DNA of 64,000 bases from Rhizopus sp. PT2906 (lineage: Eukaryota; Mucoromycota; Mucoromycetes; Mucorales; Rhizopodaceae). The stretch lies in contig JAMYHX010000036.1 in assembly GCA_025529335.1 (NCBI GenBank), positions 100,477-164,476 on the forward strand, read 5' to 3'. The number at the start of each line of letters is the position of its first letter. The stretch's first letter is position 1. Shown piece by piece: positions 21,741-32,007 of the stretch. The position numbers and the translations under genes were made by a program. The notes under the pieces were generated by a model. It saw only the letters and a program-made list of their open reading frames with translations. It was not told the origin of the DNA and ran no database searches.

Positions 21741-24405
21741 TGATCAACAATAAAAGAATGACAAAGATGCTCCACGATACAATTCATTCCACTTGATAGG
21801 AGCTATTTGCAACCAGAAAGCGTTCTAAGTCTCTCCTCGGGTACTGTTATGTTTGGCTACAAGTATAATACATAGCCATTATTCATGTCTTCTTTAACTA
21901 GAAAATCTCATGCTTTATTCTTTAGTTACCTCAATTGTTGAATTATCGGTCTGGTCGATAATTCTTAGTGCACCAGCAGTTGATACACCAGGTTGTTTCT
22001 CACTCTTGCCGAGAGACAACAATATCTATCATAGAAGTGCCCATCAATATATAAAAGACATTAAATAAGCAAAACAAAATACACAATACTACTTGTTTTT
22101 TATCATTTTACTGTAGCTCAGACAATAGTATTGCGCATTCTTTTTGAGCATTTGATCCTTTTGCGCTTTGAATGTTCTCTAAATCATTTTATTTAGTCTG
22201 TATATTACCCTTTCACTATAGTCGTGATTGGCTTACTTGTAATGCCAGATAGCATCAAGCAAGTCCTACTTCTTCACTGATGTTTCATGACAACAGGAAG
22301 ATTCTTGACGCACTACCGAATCTCAAAATAACCACGTTTATGATATAGATGAATGACAACAAAAAGGAAAGAAAGGGAAAGTTCATTATTATAAACAGTA
22401 TCATTTATATGCAAACAGGAGTATATATATATATATGACCAATAAGGGTTGAGCATGACGCGTTATATGATAATGAAGTGTTTTTGTGGTCAGTTTGATA
22501 GCTTGCGAGGGAATGCACCAAAAATCTCCCTATGCAAAAATGAATTACTTTAGTAGTATTTATAATGCTATAACTGTTAGAAAGTAATGTGATATGATTT
22601 TCTGTTGAAGAGTTTGTTATAAAAACTCCTTTCATGCTATTTAGATTATGATTAACTTTGTGATTAGCTATGAAACTACATTTGTCATAAGCCAAACATT
22701 AGGCATGTAATTTCTTTCAATACATCATTGGGTTTATATTTCATGCAAAAAAAGAGAAAGTGTGGTTAATTTTTACTGTTGCATCATAATCGTAAATGCA
22801 TTGTCTATTTATCAGTAACCTCATATATTCATGCTATACGTATACGAGTGCTATACACTCTTTTCGGAAAGTAAATTCGCCTGTGATCGAAAATAAATAC
22901 ACCCAATGGTGAGGACAAAATTCATGTTGCATGAAATGTAAATTCGTCGTCGCCAAGAATATTTTCGTAATATTAACAAGTGGGCTCTGTCTTAGAGTTG
23001 AAATTAACTCTTTCTCTCTCTCTTTTGACATGATGCCGTTTTATTCAAACATATTTTTCTTTGTCGTCTTTTTACGCAAATAATCTTTTTATTTTATGAC
23101 AACATTTTATAAAATTAATGTCAATAATTAATAAAAATACAGTATCTGTTGTGGCGTGGATAAAGAAACAATTATTATTGACTTATATGATACGTATGCC
23201 TTTAAAGCGTTTTATAAGCATATTGACACAAGTAAATCCAAAACCAGAAAGTCATTCGACGGTATCGATAAAGAAGACACACGGTACTTAACAGAGGATG
23301 CTCTCAAAGCTTGAATACCACAGCAGTTCTTTTATCCCATCATCATTTAGATGTAAACCACAAACCTGTTTAAAATATTTCAATTTTTTTTTTTTTTTTT
23401 ACATCCTGCCTAAAGGCACGCCATAGCATATTAGCTGAGTATGACAGATAAAAATGGCTGTTACATCAAGACACTTGATGTAGAAGTTCCTGCCGCCTTT
23501 AAGGAGGAAGATGTGTGCTCAACTAGGTAAAAATTCATATATATCCTAGCAATTATGATTAGCAGACGAGTTGTGCGGGTAATGATAAGTCAAAAAAAAA
23601 AAGCAAAACAGAAAAGCTTACCTTGAATTTAAAGATTCTCTCTCATCCATTGCCAGTGTCTACTTGTAGCTTGCTCTTTGTTAAATTTATATTTAAATAG
23701 ATCAACTAATACTCATCAGGTGGCCCCAGGTCTTTTAGCTCCATGCCCGACTCAGTCTTTTTTTTTCATCACAGTTTCCTGTTTCGCACAGTTGCCATCA
23801 GAACAAACATACTATCCTCCTCTTCCTCCTTACAGCCGATGATTACTCCGTGCCTGAGAGTGCTAAACATCAGCTGGTTCACTAATTTCCCCAAAAACAG
23901 TAACAAACCCAACAATCATTTGGTGACTTGGTCTGACTGTCACGTTAAGTTATGATTAGCTCTAGAAATCTGTTCCAAATAAAGAAAAAAAGGCAGTTTC
24001 TTTATCGATCAAAGGTAACATGACCACTTCACTTTAAAAGTTCAATCCATGTCTACTTTATAAACACACATCTATTTTACCTTTTCATTATCAAAGATCA
24101 AATCAGTTACATACAAAAGGGAGCAACTACGTAATGATAGCGTCAATGCAAATGGTACTTAAATCAATATTGAATGACCGATTCTAAAACAGATTCCTGC
24201 AGTAAACAGTTACACCATCAAACCCTTTGCTTCATATGTCATTTTTACACGGGCAGTCACTGACCCAACAATAGCAACAAACTACTCACTCAGAGTACCG
24301 GATTTTTTTTCCTTTTTTTTTTTTCTTTTCTATTTTCTTTTCTTTTTCTTTTTTCTGTAAACTTTCTTCCCTTCTTCTTCTCTTTTAATTACGCGTCAAA
24401 CTAAT
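21741..24405. other. Gene-poor region with one short coding-like relic
   Basis: No intact gene seen. At 23147-23313 (plus) a 55-codon open stretch CGVDKETIIIDLYDTYAFKA...HIDTSKSKTRKSFDG...KEDTRYLTEDALKA has protein-like composition but no recognised family; a second short piece (MTDKNGCYIKTLDVEVPAAF) lies at 23440-23520. Both look like debris of one decayed gene. The last 110 bp before 24406 are T/C-rich (24302-24385) and form the probable trehalose-synthase promoter/leader. Confidence 0.4.
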
Positions 24406-27003
24406 ATGTCAAGTGATAATAATAACGATAAGAATCTTCGTTTACTTGTTGTCTCCAATCGATTACCTGTCACTGTAAACAAAGACCCCAAGACAAATGA
24501 GTTTGCATTCAAGATGTCTTCTGGAGGTTTAGTTGCAGCATTAAGTGGTCTCAAAAAGATGATGTCTTTTACTTGGATCGGTTGGCCTGGTAAGTTTATG
24601 ATATGATGTATATAGAATTTTTTTAATCATAGAGCCATAAAAATAGGTTTGGACGTACCACAAGACGAACGTAGTAAACTCGAAGAAAGATTATTAAATG
24701 AAACATCCACCATGCCCGTTTTTGTTGATCACGAGTTGGCAGAGCATCATTACAATGGATTCTCAAACAGGTAACATGTTACATATACACGCGTGCACTC
24801 CATATTAAAACTCTTTTTAAAAAGTATCCTTTGGCCACTTTTCCATTATCATCCAGGAGAAATCTCTTTCAATGAAGAATGGTGGGAAGCTTATCAAAAG
24901 GTAAACACCTTGTTTGCCGAAGCCATCGTCAAGATCGTACAAGACGGAGACCTTGTCTGGATTCAAGATTATCACTTGATGTTATTGCCTGCCATGCTTC
25001 GAAAGTTGACCACAAAGAACATCAAGATTGGCTGGTTCTTACACACACCTTTCCCGAGTAGTGAAATTTACAGGTAAGCAGAGAAACAAGATAGAAAAAC
25101 ATGGAATAAAGACGGAATTTTAATTTTCAATGGAATCATAGAATCTTGCCTGTTCGAAAGGAAATTCTATTAGGCGTTCTAGAGAGTGACCTTCTCGGCT
25201 TCCACACTTATGACTATGCTCGTCATTTCTTGTCTTCTTGTACTCGTATCCTTGGTCTATCTACCATGCCGAACGGTGTTGAGTTTGAAGGAAGATATAT
25301 CCATGTCGGCACTTTCCCTATCGGTATCGATCCTGAAAAGTTCACAGACGCTCTAAAGGAAGACAAGATTCAGAACCGCATTCAACAGTTGAAGAGTAGA
25401 TTTGGTGATTGCAAAGTTATCGTAGGCGTTGACCGTCTTGATTATATCAAGGGTGTACCACAAAAGGTAATTTTAGCTTCCTCTCCCGAGTTTTTTTTTG
25501 TTGCTCACATGTCTACTCTAGATGCACGCTATGGAGGTATTTCTAAGTCAACATCCCGAATGGGTGGGTAAAGTGGTCCTTGTTCAGTTGGCCATTCCTT
25601 CTCGTGAAGATGTCGAAGAGTATCAACATTTGAGAAGTACTATCAACGAACTGGTAGGTCGTATCAATGGTCAGTATGGTACCGTTGAATTTGTTCCTAT
25701 TCACTTTATGCACCGCTCTATTTCATTTGATGAACTGGTTGCCTTATATGCTGCTTCCGATGTCTGTCTTGTGTCTTCTACACGTGATGGTATGAACCTG
25801 GTATCTTACGAATACATCTCTTCTCAGCAACAGAATCACGGTGTTCTCATCCTTTCCGAATTTGCCGGTGCTGCTCAATCTCTTAACGGCTCTATCATCG
25901 TCAATCCTTGGAATACAGAGGAATTAGCCAACGCTATCCATGAGGCAGTGACAATGCCTGAAGATATTCGAAAGGCAAACCACCAGAAGCTATACCGCTA
26001 TGTCACCAAATACACAGCCGCTTATTGGGGTGTCAGTTTCGTTAATGAGTTGCGTCGCGTAAGCGAGGAATTCGGTCAACGCATGTCTATCCCCCCATTG
26101 GATGCATCTTCCGTCATCAGTAAAGCAAAGGAGGCCAAGAAGAAAAAGCTGATTTTGCTTGATTATGATGGCACACTGACGACAACACATAAGCTGCCAG
26201 AGTTTGCCAAACCTTCTCAAACTGTGCTTGGTCATCTAAAGACACTGGCCTCTCAGCCTGATACATATGTCTATATCCTCTCTGGTCGTTCTCGTCACCA
26301 CCTTGATAGCTGGTTCGAATCAACTGGTGTGGGTCTTTCTGCTGAACATGGTTGCTTCTATAAACACCCTGCTAATATCCGTGACAAGATCAATCCAGTG
26401 GCTGCATCCAATGAAGCTAAATTGATCAAGGAAGAGGATAATAAATGGTACTGTCTGGTCGAACAAGTTGATCCCAGTTGGAAAGAAACGATTCGTCCTC
26501 TCTTCCAACACTACACTGAGCGTACACCAGGTTCATTTATTGAAGAGAAAGAAATCAACCTTACCTGGCATTACCGTAACGCTGATCCCGAGTTTGGTTC
26601 ATGGCAAGCAACCGAATTACAAGTCAATTTGGAAAAGTTGTTGAGTCATATGGCTCTTTCAGTAAGTTTTCTTTAAAGTAGTAGAGAGAGAGAGAAATTC
26701 AAAACTGACGCTTTTTTTTGTGTTTATTAGATTGTACTTGGTAACAAAACATTGGAGCTTCGACCATCCTCTATTGACAAGGCAACCGCAGTTCGTAATA
26801 TCTTGAAAGACCTTGATCTTTCTTCTGTGGACTTTATCCTCTGTATTGGTGATGGAAAGACAGATGAGGTCGTGTTCTCGCTCTTGAACGAAATCCCTCA
26901 AGCTATTACTAGTACCGTTGGAAAGAAACAGACCGAAGCCCATTACTATATCCCTGATGTTAATCAAGTCAACAGTCTTGTCGAATCATTGGGTCAATTG
27001 TAA
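24406..27003 (+). CDS. Trehalose-6-phosphate synthase fused to trehalose-phosphatase
   Basis: Makes trehalose-6-phosphate from UDP-glucose and glucose-6-phosphate and probably dephosphorylates it. Start ATG 24406 (MSSDNNNDKNLRLLVVSNRL); six exons with introns of about 55-90 nt. The synthase (GT20) domain keeps substrate-contact blocks: SNRLPV, FSNSILWPLFHYHP, WIQDYHLMLLPAMLRK, GVDRLDYIKGVPQK and STRDGMNLVSYEY. The HAD-type phosphatase domain follows: LLDYDGTL (nucleophile Asp and acid/base Asp), SGRS, and GDGKTDE (Mg-binding region). Yeast splits active synthase (Tps1) and phosphatase (Tps2); here both motif sets appear intact in one chain of about 800 aa. In the last motif the second residue is Gly where GDD is common. 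The gene converges on the Ras GAP gene with 64 bp between stop codons. Whether both domains are active is inferred, not shown. Confidence 0.95.
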
Positions 27004-27067
27004 CAATAGAATTTCATGTAGCATATAATTCTATTTTATTTTATTTTTGTACAAGAATAAATATATT

Positions 27068-29660
27068 TTAATATAAAAGCTTCAACAGTTTACAAACATT
27101 AAGCTTAATGTAAACCAGGTCAAGTTGCTGAACCTGTTGTTTTTGCTAAAATATATCATCAGTAAAGGAAAACGTCATAATAAATGCTTACCATTTCTAA
27201 AAGATCGTCCAATCTTAGGTCAATCTCTACTATGGGCTTTTCCCGTTCTTTATGATGAAATGATAACACGTAAACTCCTGTTGTTGGCGAACAAAGCAGT
27301 AAAAACAAGCGATCCCTGAAGCATTTAGGTATCTCTGAACTCATGATGACACCATCCTTGACGAGTTCTCGATAGGTATATTTAAGAGGCGCCTCGACAG
27401 GTTGCGACCTTCTTTTCAGCAAGAAGGTCGCTCGCATCCTCTGCTTATTGCCGTCTTTGCTCTTTCTTCTGTTTTTAATGCACAGAATATCCATCTTGCT
27501 TGGGTTAGAGAGATAATTTTGCATTCGCGCATTCTGTAAATAGGCTCTGTAACTCTGTAGCTGGCCTGTAAGATATCGATTGTGATCTTGAAGCGCCTTG
27601 AGTATTTTCTCAAGAGAAGCAATCTCTGAAAGTATGCTCTGTTTGAGGTCACCCAGGTGAATCAATTCTTGCTTAATTTCTTGTACCAGTAAGGTCGCAT
27701 CAGGTAATACTTCCAAAAGATCTTTCAATAAAAACTGTGCTCTGATTCCCTTATGCATCCATTGTATGTTCTGCGAACGAGCTGCTGTATTTGCGATAGA
27801 TAGAAGGTCCAATGTGTCAAGATGCCTTACCGTTTGAGGGTAAGAGCGAATGATTTGTACTAGTATCAATTTGGTTTCCATGTAAAGAATATCATGTCGA
27901 TTCATATCCAGGGCAGGCAAGGTCAATAAAAGGTTTCCTTGCTTTGATAATAGGTCCGTCGCCCATCGGCTGACAAGCGGTAATGTGATGGGCGTGTTGT
28001 ATTTCTGAGGAACCTGCTGTGGCGCTTGCATTCTGAGCGTATCCACGAGTATCCTCAGTCGGTCTTGAGGATCAGGCGCTAATATGTTGATATGTTGCGA
28101 TAAAAGATCATGTAGGTTGAAGAGCTCATTGGGTGTTACTTGGATACTCATGTTGTTCTTGGAGAGAGCCATGTACTCATCCAGTTCTAGGCAATCATAA
28201 AAGTCGCTCACGTCACAAAGATCGTTCAAGAATTGGTTCATTCGCTGTTTGTTATTCACCACAAAGGAGCTTGTTGGAGTCATAAAGAATTCTTTCACAT
28301 ATAAAGGCTTGTTAGCAAGGTTTTGGAGCAGCTTTGCAATCTACAAAAGTATATTAGACACATGGAAACAATTAGAATAAGCAGTGCATTACCAGTGTCA
28401 AGGTTACTCTGCAGTTCTTACTAGGCATCTTTTCTGTAAGCATATGTGCCTGTGGGGTAACAATAGCAGAATTTATAAATCGAAGAAAGAAGAAGCTTGC
28501 GACAAGTGAACATAACGTAGACTCTGAAATGTCTGGGTGCTTTCTTTTCGTCAGTGAACGAATTTGCTTACATATCCATCGTATGCCATAAGGGACCTGG
28601 TCGATTGAAGAAATGATCGTCATCAAAAACTCATTTGCTATTTGCATCAGGAGGTCTAACCGGGGCTTTATGATCGCTTGTACTTCTGGATGAGATTCAG
28701 CCTCTTCATAAGTGACATTCTTGGAATAGCCATGCGTTGAGCAACCCTTTTGCTCTAGTTTAGTAATCAGCTCGTCATATACCTATGAAGGCAATTGATT
28801 ATTTCTTGGTTGATGTGATAGCAAGAGGTAACACAAACCTTGAGTGGATTTATTTGTAAATTAAGATCGTCATCCTCTACAAGTTTACTAATACCTTGTG
28901 ACAATACTTGTTTTAAATACGATTGTCCTAAGCTTCTTCTAGTGTAAGCTGTAAGCATACGTGAGACGGGTGTATTAGCTCTTAAAAGAGAAGTATCAGA
29001 AGAAGCTTCAAATTGCTTTGCTAATACATTCTAATGATTTCTTGTTAGTTTAGGCTTCTTTTTTTTTCTGTATTTACCTGAAACAATATCAGGAGCAAAT
29101 GCTCTTCTCTACGATCAAATTGGTTACCATAGAGGGTGAACATAACTGTTTGAAGTAGGTTGTCTATTTCCGATGGACGAACCAAGGAGCAAAGTGATGC
29201 AATATGATGACATTCGGTTTGAAGAAGGAAGAATAAGTTTCCATAACTCTGCAGTTGCTCTTCTGTAAAATGAATCTCATTGTCTTGTTCGTTCGATTGG
29301 CATGCAGACAGGGTGTCACTGCTGTGCTATTTATATATGTGATTAGACAGAGAGCATAAATTTGAATATGATATATACATCGTCCAAGCTTTTTCTATTT
29401 TCAATCAACAAAGCTATCCGAGAATCCAAAAAACGAAGATCCTTTTCAAGTAAAAAATTGTCTCTTGATTGTTTTGAAATACTACCCTTCAAGTCATGTA
29501 GTTTCTTTTGTGTCTTTACGAGTTCGTCGTCCATTTCGTCTTCATATGTCGTGTTTAAAGAGTAAAATAATGAGTAATATCTTGACAAGCTATTGGTTCT
29601 ATTGGCTGTAGGTACTTGTTCAAATGTCAAAGTGTGCCTGTCAAGGTCCTTTTGACTCAT
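27068..29660 (-). CDS. gap1: Ras GTPase-activating protein, Gap1/Sar1-IQGAP type
   Basis: Stimulates GTP hydrolysis by Ras. Start ATG 29660 (MSQKDLDRHTL). The N-terminal part is a coiled coil (DDELVKTQKKLHDLKG). The RasGAP domain has SLLRANTPVSRMLTAYTRRS, YLKQVLSQGISKL, SSIDQVPYGIRWICKQIRSL, FFFLRFINSAIVTPQ and IAKLLQNLANK. A C-terminal RGC domain follows, ending after a last intron (donor GTAAGC near 27199) with QKQQVQQLDLVYIKLNVCKL; the stop is at 27070-27068. There is no calponin-homology or IQ region, so it matches fission-yeast Gap1/Sar1 rather than full IQGAP. The Arg in LLRAN lies where p120GAP has its arginine finger (LFRAT), suggesting an active GAP, whereas classic IQGAPs lack that residue. 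Its 3' end faces the trehalose-synthase gene. Confidence 0.88.
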
Positions 29661-29985
29661 TATGAAAAAAAATAGAAAAAGAAAGAATAATAAAAACAAA
29701 AAGTGTCAGCAAATAGTGGGGGCGGATATGAATTTTGTTGACATCTGCTGTATAATATCGAGATGAATTTCGTCCAATAGTGCTCTAATATGTATATATT
29801 AATGACAAGGTCTAATACATATTCTCCCTTTTTAATCACTGCTCCCTTTTTTTTCCCTTTCATTGTCTAAGCTATCAAAAAGAGAATAATCAAATGGAGT
29901 CCTTTTGCATAAACACTAGGTAGTACAGATGAACAAAAAAAGCAATCCTTTTTTATTTCACGAAATCAACCAAAAGGGTCTAGAT

Positions 29986-31000
29986 TTATTGACGAGCAGC
30001 AATTTCCTTAGCGGCAAGAGCAGCACGCTTAGCCATCTTGGCGTTAGACTTGGGACCCATGACACCACCACCCCAGTGACGACGGGTTTCTTCCCACTTG
30101 TCAGTGAAGTTGGACTTGACGGCAGAGACAACGGTGGCCAATTCAGCCTTATCGGCATCAGAGACTTCGGTCAAGGCAACGGCAGTAGCGGTCTTCTTGT
30201 GGACAAGAGTACCGAGACGAGCCTTACCCTTGACGATACAGTAAGGGACACCCATCTTACGGCAGAGAGCAGGAAGCCAGAGAACCAATTCAATGGGGTC
30301 AACATCATCAGCAATGACAACCAATTGAGCCTTCTTGTTTTCAACCAAGGCAGTGATGTGGTTGATACCGTACTTGACAACGAGAGGCTTGTCAGTCTTG
30401 GGGACTTCCTTCTTTTCAGCCTTGGCAGCAGCAATAGCACGGAGACGTTCGCGCTTTTCTTGCTTGCTTTCAGGTCTGTACTTGTGCAACAACTTGAAGA
30501 GTTGAGTAGCAGTGTTCTTGTCCAAAACTTGAGTGAATTGGTTAAGAGCAGGAGGGACCTTGAGACGTTGGTACAAGATCTTCTTTTGGCGTTGAAGACG
30601 AACGTAGTGAGGCCACTTGACGAAGCGGGTAACATCACGCTTGGGTTGAACATCCTGACCTGTCAAATAAAACCAGTTTATTGTTGCTGTCAAATCGTAC
30701 ACATTAATCTTTCTTACCGATGCCGAAGTTCTTGGGGGTCTTTTCAATCAAAGGGTTGGAAGCAGCCTTGGTGGTTTGCTTTCCCTTGATGGGGTAGGGA
30801 GCAGGGGCAACCTTCTTACCGGTGGACTTCTTGGCGGGAGCCTATGAATGATCATTAAATTGTTAATCGTCACATTCTGCAAGTGTCTCTCCTCCTTTTT
30901 TCTATTTTCTATTCACTTCTTTCATCCATCCATCCATCCATCCATTTCATCCATCCTTTCCAGACACACTCTTATCTTATTGCTTATTTCAACATACCAT
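29986..31000 (-). CDS. RPL8: 60S ribosomal protein eL8 (L7a/L8)
   Basis: Large-subunit protein of the L7Ae family. Exon 3 (to the TAA at 29988-29986) has QDVQPKRDVTRFVKWPHYVR, LQRQKKILYQRLKVPPA, KYGINHITALVENKKAQLVV, IADDVDPIELVLWLPALCRK, MGVPYCIVKGKARLGTLVHK and HWGGGVMGPKSNAKM. Exon 2 gives APAKKSTGKKVAPAPYPIKG to FGIG, joined by a 55-60 nt intron. Upstream of exon 2 the best start is a one-codon exon: ATG at 31000-30998 directly followed by GTATGT, with acceptor TTCATAG at 30844, producing MAPAKKS like the yeast MAPGKK. A long plus-strand frame antisense to this gene is a codon-bias shadow. Confidence 0.93.
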
Positions 31001-31079
31001 ATTTATATTCGGATGCACGAAAAAGAGGGAGTATCATACTATGGCTCTTCAGAATGATCTTAGGGCACTTGTCGGAATT

Positions 31080-31176
31080 GAATCTGCCAAGTACGATTTA
31101 AGAAGAATGATTTTATTTGATAATACTTTTTAATGACCGATGAGCACATAGCAAATTCACGCGAATCTGCCAAGTA
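31080..31176. promoter_or_regulatory. Paired 14-bp direct repeat upstream of eL8
   Basis: GAATCTGCCAAGTA occurs at 31080-31093 and again at 31163-31176, 83 bp apart, in the same orientation, 80-176 bp before the eL8 start codon. A duplicated 14-mer in a promoter suggests a factor-binding site or a small local duplication. It differs from the GC-rich element before uL11 and uL23. Confidence 0.45.
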
Positions 31177-31269
31177 TAGGGTTTTATACGCTTTACTTAA
31201 CCTTTTTAAAATTGAGACAAAAAAATATTAGTTTAGACATGCTATGATGAACAAAATGATGTTCTTTAC

Positions 31270-31468
31270 CTGTAAGAATCTTCAAGTCCTTGTCGAAGCG
31301 AGAGACAACCACGTTCTATGTGATGCGTAAAAGATACGTTCTTGGGCTGTATGGTGTTTAAAACTTCTTTGATAGCATTCACAGCAAACCTAATTAAAAA
31401 GAAATAAATAAGCTCTTAAAAATGTGTAACATTTGCAAAGATACCTACGGATGATGTCCTGAACTCAT
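31270..31468 (-). other. Unrecognised two-exon coding-like fragment
   Basis: On the minus strand, ATG 31468 starts MSSGHHP; a donor GTAGGT follows, and an acceptor AATTAG at 31390 leads into FAVNAIKEVLNTIQPKNVSF, with phase kept. The frame then ends after about 47 codons at a TAA beside a GTAAAG donor. A second frame in the same exon reads NVVVSRFDKDLKILTG up to that donor and looks more protein-like, so an extra splice or a frameshift is possible. I do not recognise either. It could be a gene fragment, a small gene, or 5' leader exons of the eL8 transcript. Confidence 0.3.
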
Positions 31469-32007
31469 GTCAAAAAGTCTGGGTTTTTATTTTCATTTCA
31501 TCCAGTTAATTATCTCATTTTAGAATTAAAAAACATTGTAATCGATGAGTTTCAAATCTGCTTGTAAATTCCACTTTATGACAATGCCACTGATTTTACT
31601 TGAGGTTACAGACAAAAGATATCTGTAGTTGTATTTGTATTCAAAAGTGAAACGATTGCTTAGTCATGGTCCACACTTGTCTTTCTATCTTTCTTTTTTT
31701 TTTGTTGATAAAAGAATTTAAAGGATATACAAAGAAAAAGTGATTAGAAATACAATACACTGCTCTATCCTTTATATTGGCAAAGATAATAGACATGCTC
31801 GTATTTCCCTCCTTATTTCTAAGCTTTTGTTCCTGAAATGACTCCCTCTCTTTCTCTCTCTTTCTCTCTCTTTTTTTTTTTTTTTTTTTTTTTAGCTGGG
31901 TAAATTGTACACACGGTCCCTTTAACCAATTCGAAACACACAATTCTATTTTTTTTTTTATTATTTATTTTTTTTTTTTCCCTTACACTAACAAGAAACC
32001 CTTAAAG
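31469..32007. other. Spacer with T23 homopolymer
   Basis: No gene seen. It contains CT-rich runs and 23 consecutive T at 31871-31893, and another T-run near 31970-31980 just before the Zn2Cys6 gene. The T-rich part probably belongs to that gene's promoter/leader. Confidence 0.5.

Noticed and set aside
25990..26511. Minus-strand frames inside the trehalose gene
   Set aside because: Antisense shadows of a well-conserved plus-strand enzyme.
29929..30789. 286-codon plus-strand frame antisense to eL8
   Set aside because: It mirrors the highly biased codons of a ribosomal-protein gene; the minus strand matches eL8 throughout and the plus frame has no family resemblance.
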